Positions 34,726 through 45,500 of a stretch of DNA of 64,000 nt are shown one piece after another. The notes beneath the pieces were generated by a model. The model was not told where the DNA came from and did not search any database. It saw nothing but the letters and a program-made list of their open reading frames with translations. The DNA is from Kingdonia uniflora (lineage: Eukaryota; Streptophyta; Magnoliopsida; Ranunculales; Circaeasteraceae): assembly GCA_014058105.1 (NCBI GenBank), contig JACGCM010002659.1, positions 2,666,001-2,730,000 of the forward strand, in the 5' to 3' direction. Each line of letters begins with the position of its first letter. Position 1 is the first letter of the stretch. A program made the translations under genes and the position numbers.

Positions 34726-35764
34726 TAGTGCCACCCTAGGAAGTCAGTGTATTATGCATTCAGAGGGTGAGATAAGAATGGTCATTGAATGCATATAATG
34801 TTGATTTAATGGCCGAATACATTGCATATGTTTGAGATGTACACGAAGACGATTTTTCTTTAAAAGAAACTATTTTTAAAAACTATATAAAGCACAAATA
34901 CATTTGATTAAATGCAGACAATTATGTCCTAATAACATTGTTAACCTTTACCAAACTTAATTAAGCAAATAAATAAACAATAACATTAATTGATGAGCTA
35001 TGCTACTTCAATGGAATGTGCATATCGGCAATTTTAATTGACAACCATAATCCTAAATGTTGCGGCAAATCCTCTATCCTCTAATGACTCTATTAATGCA
35101 TGGTAGTTATCATAATTGCATCATCCTCAATATTTTAAACAACAACTACTCTCGCATAATCTCGGGCTTGCTATTTGAGTACTTCATTGGATTGCGATTG
35201 GGCTATTTTAGTTTTTTAGCTTTGTTGGTCGATGCTCGCTTCATTTAACTGTATGCTGACAATACATTTCATGTTATAATCATTTGAAAAAGACTTTTGT
35301 GCGTAATTTATATGTCGGACATGCCCAGTAAATTAGAACACATACCAATATACTGTCTTTGTAGCCAAAATGGTAATTGATAAGAAAATTTTAAATCACT
35401 TACTCTATTTTAATTGTTGTTAAACTAATAACATAAATAGTAAATCATTGTACGCTTTCATCACTTTTATTTATTAAACATAATTTGTGCTTCGTATATT
35501 TTGGCTACATTAAAGAATAAACAACATAAAGATATAATATATGATTGCCGCGACATTTTATTGGTGATCGCCAAGATAAAGCTCATTCAATGTAGAGAGG
35601 TTGTACTAACGATAAGCATATTGTATGACATTTTTTGTGTATTGGACATTTGTCTATTAAGTAATATTGTATATATATTCGGTAAAAATAATTTATTGGC
35701 CTTGTTCACGTAAACACATTTCATTATATTTTGTTTGATCACTTATACATTCTAAAATAAATAT
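34726..35764. other. Hel-2 internal, no gene seen
   Basis: Two short plus-strand frames (35057-35248 and 35501-35713) have no recognisable features. Confidence 0.35.
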
Positions 35765-36093
35765 ATATCATAGAAGTAATAAATAGATAGATAATGACAA
35801 CTAACATTGTAATAGGAATAAATCAGTACATATTTTGACATTTGTTTCTCCAACGAACATTATGTCCTTGAAGCAAGAATATGATTTGGTGTCTTTCCGC
35901 CAGTTGAAATTCTTGCGGTCTGCTTTGGATGACGACTACGTTGATTGTTTTTTGATGATGACATTTCCTTCTTTACAACATATGTTGTTGATGGGGATGA
36001 CTTGCGAAATTGCAATTCAATTTTTTCGTAAAAAATTTGCATTTCTTCAACTTGTTTATCCATTTCTTCTATTGCCGCCGAAATAGTTTTCAT
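35765..36093 (-). pseudogene. Duplicated small ORF with H3-tail-like peptide, copy 2
   Basis: The minus-strand frame 36093-35860 is 77 codons: MKTISAAIEEMDKQVEEMQI (a possible coiled coil), ...VVKKEMSSSKNNQRSRHP, then KQTARISTGGKTP (35925-35887), NHILASRT and stop. The thirteen residues match H3 4-16 at 11 positions, with Lys9 replaced by Ile and Ala15 by Thr. The codons AAG CAG ACC GCA AGA and GGC GGA AAG are those that plant H3 genes commonly use. The paralogous copy is at 33326-33586. Confidence 0.45.
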
Positions 36094-38170
36094 AGATTTT
36101 TTTGATATGGTTTGTGATTTGTTTGAGGTTTTCTAAATTTTCTGGAAAATTCTATTGGTTAATCATTTTGGTGATGGAGTTTGAATAGTAGTCATTTGTT
36201 GTTTATAAATAGACACCACGCTGTGGAGTGGTTTTGGTGGTTATAACTGTCCTTGTTGTAATAGATCTTCCTTATCTATTCACACTTGTCCTTTTTGTTG
36301 TATAAGAACTGTCATTATCTATTCACACTTGTCCTTTTTGTTGTATAATTGTATAGTATGTTTTACATAGGCTTTAGGCTTTGAAATGAACTGTTCTAAA
36401 ACTATGCACTGATGTGGACTTATTCTATCATTATGAAAAGTCATGACCGTTGAATGTGTAGATATAATTCAACTTAAATTCAATTGTGTACAAATTTGAA
36501 TTTCTTATTTGTATCCCCGTTAATCACAGTAATCAGTTCAAGGATAGATGTAAAAGTGTTCCTGAGTTTGTTTGTGGGTGTTCAGCAAAAAATCTTGGTG
36601 TTTTGTTGTCATTTATTACCAACAAATTACTGCATGCTTACCAGTGAAACCCCTTAAGAAACAGATTATCAAGTTTGCATGTTTTCTTTTGTAAAACATG
36701 ATGCAAAATATTCTGCCACACCCACAGCTACGAACTGTGTTGTGTTTTGGATCATTTGGTGTTATTAGAAGTCATTATTGATAAAATGTGTACATTCTAA
36801 TAATATGTAGAAAGTACTATTATTTTAATAAAATTCAAATGACTTATATTCAATAGTGGACAATCTCAATCGCATTATTAATAAATTCATGTTGTAAATG
36901 TTGTCATATAATCAGTTCAGAAAAGTCATAAATTTAGGGTGTGTAAACCACACTATAGGGCGTGATAATGAGGCCAACAGTTAACCTCAAGTGCTAACTA
37001 TAGCAATCGATTTGTATGACTACATGAGGCAGCCAACATATTGAGCCCGTGGATATTTCTGTTGCAGTTGAGGCCATTGCATAAAGAACTGATGAGCTAT
37101 TTGCAGTTGAGGCCATTGCATAAAGAACTGATGAGTTATTTGCAACTTGTAAAGAAGCATCCCACTTAAAGAGAGCCTTCTCACTCTTGCTATACTTTCC
37201 ACATAAAATATAGATAACCACCTAATCCCCACTACCTACAAATCATGTTAAGGCAGTCTCTTAAGATGAAGTTCATTAATAAATAAAGTTAAAGATCTAA
37301 GTAAAAAAAATTGATAAGCCATAAATCTCCCAATAGAGAAGCTTAAACATGATGGGCGTTGCTCCATCCAGCCATATTGAATGGGACCAAAAATACGGTA
37401 AGTCACTTACTTACGGGACAACTAAGACAATATTCACCTTTTTCATATTACATAAAATATGAAAGAACAAAGAAGATGTACTATTTGAGTAATTATAAAT
37501 TTAAAATTGTACAAAGAAGGGTCTGAAAGTAAAGATGAAAACATACTACTTACAGTCTGATTCTAAGCATTAGCCACATGGCATGAACCAAAGCAATTAA
37601 GGTTGTTGCAAAAGAGGTTAAAATATGATTGGCCCACTTCTCGGCTACGATAAATTTGCATGAACTGAAAAGCCTTCACCTGTAGAGCACCTGACTGCAT
37701 TGTCCAAGTACAGAGTTAGTATGCCTCGTTCGCCTTAAATGGGATTACATGTTCAACAAAAAAGCAAGCAATGATCAACTATTAAAGTTTAACTGGTATC
37801 ATATTTGATCCCTCTATATAAAAAATAAGAAAACTATTTCACTAAGCCAAAGTCAGTCTTGAGACATATAAGCCTATCATTACTATTCCGTGAATCAGGA
37901 ATAAAGTGTGTAGGGTGTGATAGCATTAGACATGGTTTAAAAAAGATGATTAGCCTACGTCCATCAATATGTTCAACGATGAGTAAATAAGATATATAGT
38001 TGTCCAAATAGATATTACACTATGGATACTAATTTTAGAGGGTTGAGGTTTAGCTGGCAACTTTAATCAAGATAATAGCAAGACACATGACATCATGGAA
38101 GCAAACTTTGACAACCTAAGAGCATAACTAAGAATAATCTACTAAATGAGAAGCTCAAAAAAAATTACTT
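36094..38170. other. Hel-2 internal, no gene seen
   Basis: Contains a 39-bp duplication (gttgaggccattgcataaag) at about 37069 and 37108 and a 28-bp duplication near 36290 (attcacacttgtcctttttg). No gene is supported. Confidence 0.4.
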
Positions 38171-38542
38171 AGATAAGTAAAAAAGAAAACAGCTAAATAG
38201 AATTAAGCATATGTTGCAAGAATGGGGTTGTAAAGGTGATAATGTTAATGATAAAAAAAGTAGTACAAAAAATAATTGCTCAGATTGATTGAGCAATGCT
38301 AAAAACCAATAACATATCCTCACGCCCAAATGTGGAAAAGAAACCATCACAACAATAGATAAGTAAAAAAGAAAACAGCTAAATAGAATTAAGCATATGT
38401 TGCAAGAATGGGGTTGTAAAGGTGATAATGTTAATGATAAAAAAAGTAGTACAAAAAATAATTGCTCAGATTGATTGAGCAATGCTAAAAACCAATAACA
38501 TATCCTCACGCCCAAATGTGGAAAAGAAACCATCACAACAAT
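38171..38542. repeat. Perfect 186-bp tandem duplication
   Basis: 38171-38356 and 38357-38542 look identical throughout. Because 186 is divisible by 3, a minus-strand frame (38560-38165) stays open and repeats a 62-residue hydrophobic block (VVMVSFPHLGVRICYWFLAL). I treat the frame as incidental. Confidence 0.9.
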
Positions 38543-38800
38543 AGCATATATGGTCAGCAACTGTTCTAAATCTTTTTGACATCAGTTTATACAATGGCTA
38601 ATGAGGTGTAACTCTTTTCGTAGTTTCTTTTTGTGGTTTTCGTCCATCTAAAGTACTATGCCCTGCTTGATGGAAATTTCACACTTCAAGATGACTATAT
38701 CTTGCTAACCCAAAGAATAATGCAATATTCCAAAAAATAGTGTGATACTGTATAAGTTACAACTTACAACCTTAGATGTTATTGTTTAGAGCATATATTC

Positions 38801-39323
38801 AGACTCATCAATTGAACATGCTAAAAAAATATGAATTGTTCAGCGTTATCAAACTCCTAGTTCTACTGGGATGGCAGTTATATAATAAGATGTTGTGGGA
38901 TTACTTGAATAGATGCTTAAAAGATCTCTAACACCGTGCATTAACGTATCTCAGTCATCAGCAACTCCTTGTTCATGTCCTTCAGAAGTTGCTTGAATCA
39001 GTGACAGACAACGACTCTACAATAGTAAAAAAATGACAGTTAAGTAACATTGTCATATTAAGACTCATAAATTGAACATGCTAAAAAAATATGAATTGTT
39101 CAGCGTTATCAAACTCCTAGTTCTACTGGGATGGCAGTTATATAATAAGATGTCGTGGGATTACTTGAATAGATGCTTAAAAGATCTCTAACGTCGTGCA
39201 TTAACGTATCTCGGTCATCAACAACTCCTTGTTCATGTCCTTCAGAAGTTGCTTGAATCAGTGACAGACAACGACTCTACAATAGTAAAAAAAAATGACA
39301 GTTAGGTAACATTGTCATATTAA
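38801..39323. repeat. 260-bp tandem duplication in Hel-2
   Basis: Units start agactcat-aattgaacatg at 38801 and 39061 and differ at only a few positions (for example aacaccgtg versus aacgtcgtg). The first 25 bases of the unit recur at about 40464 and 40850. Confidence 0.85.
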
Positions 39324-40436
39324 GTATATATTAAAAGTAGAATCCCAAAATATTTAAGTAACAACCCAAAATGTTATCAAGATAGAATTCATGCTCGTGT
39401 ACAATTTATTCAAAGAAACGTCCATCGTTATAATATACATCCTGAAATTAAGGTTATGAAGATTTTTTTTATTGGGAAATAGATAATATGGAAATGTTAG
39501 CTCAAAAAAAAATGTTCACAGCAAAAAGTACATCATATGCTTTACCCATGTGCAGTAATTTAATACCATTCATGGAGCTATAGCGAAGTGTCATCGAAGC
39601 AAACTTCAACTTTCGGAAGTTCAAAAATCACAAAATTTGAGAATAAGGACGATCAAACTAATGTTTGGAACACATATTGCTCCAGAATATATTGAGCATT
39701 CATCATTGCAAAAATTCCCTAATTTTCACCTACATGGTTTCCAAAAGGCTAATCAGTTGGGCGCTTCTACTCTATATAGAACATAAATTGTAATAAACAT
39801 GCATAATTAACCCAAAAGATCAATAAGACCTTTATAATTGAAAGACCAATGATACAGCCTCCAAAATTATCATAGGGACATCAACGAAGATGTGAAAAAT
39901 GCTGTCAGCAAGCATCCTCAAACATTACAAAATACACCTTAAGTTCGACGGCTATAAAAATAATTACAGTATAACATAAACGAAGAGACATGTACTTCTA
40001 TTGAACAGACTCATAATGTTTAATAGATAGCTCTGAGAAACCAAAATGCAAGCACTTTTGAGCACACTTTACAATATAAGTCAGTAATTGGCTGGCAAAA
40101 TACCCAAGTACACTAGTGTATATATGGTTTCACTCTTCTTGAGACATTATTATCAAGGGATTTATTTCTTTGATAAATTTTATTCTAAAATTCTCTTAGA
40201 TGTATTGATATAGCTAGTTTGATTAACCAAGTCTGAGACTTGCTTATTGCTTAATATTCTACACGCCTTGGAGTTTGGTATGGCAGAAATCATTTTCATT
40301 ATTCACTTGAAAGTAAATCTTTGCCAAGGTGAAGTTGGTTGAAATAAATCCTAGGATCAGTAGAATTGTTTTATATATAAAATTTTGGTTTATATTATAT
40401 TTGAAGAGCTCCACCATTTATTGTTTAAGATTCTAG
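39324..40436. other. Hel-2 internal, no gene seen
   Basis: AT-rich; no supported frames. Confidence 0.35.
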
Positions 40437-41035
40437 AGCATTAAGATTCTAGAGCATATATTTAGACTCATAAATTGAACATGCTAGAAACTTATATGGC
40501 AAACCAATCAAAAAGCAGTCGGTGAAACATAAAGTTATGGAGTAAATAAAGATAGAGATAGATAAAGTGATTACTTATGTCGTTAAGGGCTATCACGCAT
40601 AAGTGGAAACATCCTCTAATAGGTACTGAAATTTGTCAGAAAACTGTTGATTTACATGTACTTCAAAGTTGGAATGAGCCCTAAAATTATCCCCACACTA
40701 GAAAAACTTGAAGATGAATCTTGAAGTTTTTTATAACCCTAATCGATGCAACAATCCTCAGTCTTAACAAAAGAATACAAAAAATATCATTAAGGAGTTC
40801 AATATTAAGTAAGTCATTGGAAAAATTAAATCCAATTCACAAATAATTTCAGACTCATAAATTGAACATGCTAGAAACTTATATGGCAAACCAATCAAAA
40901 AGTAATCGGTGAAACATAAAGTTATGGAGTAAATGAATATAGAGATAGATAAAGTGATTACTTGTGTTGATAATGGCTATTACACATAAGTGGAACCATC
41001 CTCTAATGCCACTAAAATTTGTCAGAAAACTGTTG
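40437..41035. repeat. Direct duplication of about 190 bp, spacing about 390 bp
   Basis: The block actcataaattgaacatgct, aaccaatcaaaaag, aaagttatggagtaaat and aaatttgtcagaaaactgtt occurs at about 40466-40652 and 40852-41035. Confidence 0.8.
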
Positions 41036-41428
41036 AAAATCTTACAGTGATTAGACTGAAACTTCTTATTTCGTAAGAACGCCCGACTCTGATTGTTCGG
41101 TTCCTCTTCTTCTTCTTCTTCTTCTTCGACTATGTTCCTCTTTTCGCGGCTTGCCTCTATAACGAAGATAAACAAAATTAAACAATATTGAAAAATAAAC
41201 AATGCTTCGCAGTGAAAACCACAAAGAATCCAGAACTTGCATTATGAAATTAGGCAGAGATTGCCTCTGGTGTGAACTTGCAGTATGAAATTAGGCAGAG
41301 ATTGCCTATGATGTTCTTCTATTCACATTTGTTCTCAGAATCAAACAATGGTGTTCTTCTATTCACATTTGTTCTCAGAATCAAACAATGGAGGCAATCA
41401 TAAAACTTTAGATCAATGCCTATCGTAG

Positions 41429-41480
<52 letters not shown>

Positions 41481-41965
41481 ATAATGCGTGAAAGTAAAAG
41501 TGAAAAACGATGGAGGCAATCTCACAGAGAGAGGGAACATAAACTTTAGATCAAACAATGGAGGCAATCTTACAGAAAACTACTGAAAATCTTACAGTGA
41601 TTAGACTGAAACTTCTGATTTCGTAAGAATACCCGACTCTGATTGTTCGGTTCCTCTTCTTCTTCTTCTTCTTCTCGCGGCTTGCCTCTATAACGAAGAT
41701 AAACAAAATTAAACAAAATTGGAAAATAAATAATGCTTCGCAGTGAAAACCACAAAGAATCCAGAACTTGCAAAATGAAATTAGGCAGAGATTGCCTCTG
41801 GTGTTCTTCTATTCACATTTGTTATCAGAATCAAACAATGGAGGCAATCATAAGACTTCAGATCAATGCCTATCGTAGAGAGAGAGAAAGCATAATACGT
41901 GAAAATGAAAGTGAAAAACGATGGAGGCAATCTTACAGAGAGAGAGGGAGCATAAACTTTAGATA
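41036..41965. repeat. About 540-bp duplication near the Hel-2 5' end, with (GA)n and (TTC)n
   Basis: gaaaatcttacagtgattag starts at 41036 and again near 41585. Both copies contain the ttcttcttcttc run, cgcggcttgcctctataacg, aaaccacaaagaatccagaa and tggaggcaatc. A (GA)n microsatellite lies at 41433-41480. Confidence 0.8.
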
Positions 41966-42161
41966 AAACAATGGATGCAATACGTAGAGATGCGACTGGA
42001 CCAAACTTTTGATTGGATTGAGTTCGAGATACGGTAGTACGTGCTTACGTGGCATCGCCTTATTTACTCAAAAAGCTGACGTGGCAGCACCTCAATTGAT
42101 TCTACAGAAGCGTCCGCAATTATATTGTTATATAAATTTATATAGATAAGTTTATAATAGG

Positions 42162-42543
42162 TTGTGCTTGTTTCATGAAAGACTTAGACCCCTCTGTTTT
42201 GTTTCTCTTTTAGCGTTACACCCACCCTAAGGGGTAGTTTATAATTTTAAAAAGTAAGATTAGGTTTGACTGCAGTCAATTGTAGTTGACTCAGTTAAAA
42301 GAACAAAAAAGGACTAAAGTATGTGACAAACCGGGGGTCCTTCGCTAATTGGCCAAAAAACTTCGGGGGTTTTATCAAATTTGCTAAAAAAAAAAAAAAA
42401 CCACCCCCAGTAATTCTTTCATTCTCTCTCTCCTCCTTTCCTGAAACACAACAACACAGTTTAGATCTTCATTTCGTCCAACTCAACTCGCTTGAATCAG
42501 AGAGATTTCAGCGCCAAACCTTCACAATCGTCCCGCCGCATCC
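42162..42543 (+). promoter_or_regulatory. Upstream and 5' UTR region of the TASH3-like gene
   Basis: Only 382 bp separate the Hel-1 terminus from the start codon. The segment contains the dispersed repeat at 42274-42410, an A-run at 42387-42400 and a CT-rich leader (ttctttcattctctctctcc) with aacacaacaacacag, which looks like plant 5' UTR. I see no clear TATA box. Confidence 0.45.
42274..42410 (-). repeat. Dispersed repeat, inverted copy of 6393-6530
   Basis: On the minus strand it reads ataaaacccccgaagttttt, aattagcgaaggacccccgg, tttgtcac and gactgagtcaact-like blocks in the same order as 6393-6530. Its position just upstream of the gene's leader means it may overlap the promoter. Confidence 0.6.
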
Positions 42544-45500
42544 ATGGTAATTGATCTCTCTCTCTCTCATTGCTCTCAAATCAGCTCCAATTTGCATCAT
42601 TGCTCTAATTTCAACGAAATTTAGAGATCAAATACTCTATTAGGTTATAATTTTGTAAACAAGTTAGTTTTACTTGATCATATCACCCCTTTATTCATCT
42701 ACTGCAACTCTAGGAATTGTTTGTTGTTGTAAATGATTTTTGTGTGTGTGATTTATTTGCTTATGATAACATTTATCCGAGAATTCGCGGAAAATGGGGT
42801 TTGAAATTGAATCCCATTTCGATGTAGTGTTAGAATCCAGTAGTTTTAATTCCTTGCCGAAGTTGAACTTGCTAATTTACTCGAACCCTATGTTGATTGA
42901 AGAAATTAGACCAGTTGTCGATATCCTCTTAATGAAAACTTTGAATTTTATAGTTAGAAATGAGAATAATGAGTTAGTTAGAGAAAGAGTCACGTATGAA
43001 TAACACCTGTACTAAAACAATTGACTCATGTCATATGATTTAGCGTGTTTGTGTATTTAGAGAGTTATGGTGGGGTAAGGCTCTATGAGCTCACTATTCT
43101 GAATGCTGTTAAGGGTCCTTGCTTTATAAGCTATCTACAGTGAATCTAATATAAGATGACACGTTTAACAAATCAGTAGTTGTTTTTACATTACAACATA
43201 CTGATTCAAGTACATGAAAATTGTAGTTTTGTTTGAATTATTGTATTTCTGTTTACTTTGTTGTATGCCATTAATCATGATGGGGAAATAAGTAGTAACA
43301 CAGTATGGTGGAGTATTGTGTCCCTAACTTAGTTTTGCATATATTTTTCATTTACCAGGATGCTTCAGGGACAACTCTTATGGATCTCATCACTGCAGAC
43401 CCCTCGTCTGCTCCCTCGCCCACTTCAGGAACTGCCCCCTCTACGCTCGGGAAACCAGTTCCAAAGCCGGTGCCAACTGAACGGAAATCAAAGAGAGGCA
43501 CCCTGATGCAGATCCAAAGTGACACTTTAGCAGCGGCTAAAGCTTTTAATCCAGTGCGAACAAATATTATGACCCAGAGGCAGAGGCAGAAGAAAAAGGT
43601 AGGTGTTTTACTTTGCTAAATGAGGATAGTTCATCTATTTAAGGTCATGATTTGAGAGAGCCAGGATGAAAAATGATCATAAAGAACAACAAATTGTAGA
43701 CACTCGAGTTCGCTAACTAACATAAATACCTCTTAGATCAAGAAGACAAATGCAAACAAAACCTACGGACGCTCTCAACAACTCCATATGAAAAGTTAAT
43801 AATGTATGTCAATTAAGGTGTGGCCAGATTTTGTTCCCTTCCTTGAAAGATCTATTTTTATAATGAAGAGATCTCATTACTAAGAATGGTTAGAAGAGAA
43901 GCTGGCCGGAGAAGAGCCCACCCATCAAACAGATGAGCTGCATACAAAAGAGAAACAGAGTAGCGAGGCAAAAGATCAAGAGATCACTTCATAATTCCCA
44001 GGGTATCCTCCCATCTAGCTTATCCTCATATAACAGCGAAGGAGATAATTTTCCATAGGGAGCATCCCTTAGGGGCAACCTCAGTTAGGGCTAGCAACAA
44101 ATTGAATTTTGTAAGGATCTTCTAATCACCAAAGTACCAGCCTTCATTGGGTATGAGTGGTCTGATATCACCCCATTACCTTCGCTGTTATAGCAGCATG
44201 CATCTAAGCTCCAATGTCTACTTATAAGGTTTTCTGCAGTTAAGATTTGGCACTGCCGATGCAAAGAAGATAAAGTTTGAATTTTCACTACTTTATACTT
44301 CTAGCTGAATTGAAGTATACAAAATTCATCGATGATTTTTCGCTGCCGACCAAAAGAATCTTAATGTACATTTAGTGTGAAAATTATTTGCTACTGTAAT
44401 GGTTTGTATCCAGGCAAGTAATTTTACCATGAATTATCATGCGACCAGAGGTTCCTGCTTATTATATTTTTATTTTATTTTATGAAACTCAGAGTATACA
44501 TAAACGCATCTGTTGACTGTTTTGACAGCCGGTTTCATATTCACAACTCGCTAGGAGTATTCATGAACTTGCTGCAACGTCTGATCAGGTACTTATTAGC
44601 TTGACTCCCGATGTTCACCTTTTCGATCGTTGGTTTTTGTAAGGAATTTCTAATATTTTTGTTGTTATCTTCTGCAGAAAAGTTCTCAGAAACAGTTAGT
44701 GCAACATGTGTTTCCTAAGCTTGCTGTATACAATTCGGTTGATCCTTCAGTGGCACCATCACTTATCATGGTAATCACTCATTCTTGGCCGCACTCTCAC
44801 ACACAACGCTAGCTATCCGTAAAGGATAGGTACATTTTTTTTGGCAAGTGAGATAATTGTATAATTGTGAGAAAATATTACATCCAAACTACCCTCAACC
44901 CCCAACCCCCAACCCCCAACCCCCAACCCCCAACCCCTACAGGCTAGTGGAGGGGAGCACAAGCTACAATCTTACATATAAAACTCTAGAAGCATCTTTA
45001 AATCCTCTGCAAAGTAGCTTGCAACTATCTCAACACTATTAGGTAATATGCCAGCCAAATGATCGGCTGCTCTATTAGTCTCTCTATAGAAATGTTCTAT
45101 GTCAAAAAGCTCCATCCTCCCCACTACTCTCAAAATTCTGTTCAAGATAATCATTGCATCCCAAGGGGGAACAACCTTCTTCTTGATGTTATAGAAAGCA
45201 CTAACGCAATAAGTTGCAATTTTAACTTCACTTCACTAAATGCCAACTCTAGTTCTATCTCAGTAGCTGAAGCACATGAATTATAACATTCATGGGGTAG
45301 TAGTACCTGCAGCAGCGGCAAAATCCATTATTGTCTATTATTACAGTCCTAAAATGTATCACGGGGGGGGGGGGCATGAATTCAGCATCAATGTTCCATC
45401 TAGACAAGAACCCTCTATTTTCATTATTATCCACTGTCCAATTTGCTTTTGAAGCTAGTTTCAAATGAATGTTTGAGTAAACTTTATGACAAACAGTTTC

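Larger units (their letters stand above)
33067..42146 (-). mobile_element. Helitron Hel-2 (9080 bp), no Rep/helicase found, inserted in Hel-1
   Basis: On the minus strand the 5' end is A/TCTATATAAATTTATA at 42146, with attctacag (42099-42107) and gctgacgtggc (42075-42085; GCCACGTCAGC on the minus strand), which are typical near plant Helitron 5' ends. The 3' end is a perfect hairpin followed by CTAG/T at 33067. Insertion between A and T without duplication fits the Helitron mechanism. No Rep or helicase frame is present, so it depended on another element. Inside are several tandem duplications and a duplicated small ORF with a histone H3-like peptide. Confidence 0.8.
16640..42161 (-). mobile_element. 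Helitron Hel-1, formerly autonomous, interrupted by Hel-2 and a gypsy LTR
   Basis: The element lies on the minus strand. Its 5' end is at 42161 and its 3' end near 16640. Without Hel-2 (9080 bp) and the solo LTR (2313 bp) it is about 14.1 kb. The coding core is the broken Rep/helicase at 24215-28895. The 5' end is split: 33013-33066 joins 42147-42161 and then aligns base by base with the 5' end of Hel-2 (gccacgt, attctacag, attatatg-tt-ata). The terminal dinucleotide on the minus strand is CC instead of TC and is preceded by A, as in A/T insertion sites. The 3' end carries the same hairpin core (gtgctcgcacgggc) as Hel-2. Rolling-circle Helitrons end in a hairpin plus CTRR and make no target duplication. 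Confidence 0.75.

Noticed and set aside
38165..38560. 131-codon hydrophobic frame with a 62-residue repeat
   Set aside because: Explained by a 186-bp tandem duplication in AT-rich DNA; no start context or homology seen.
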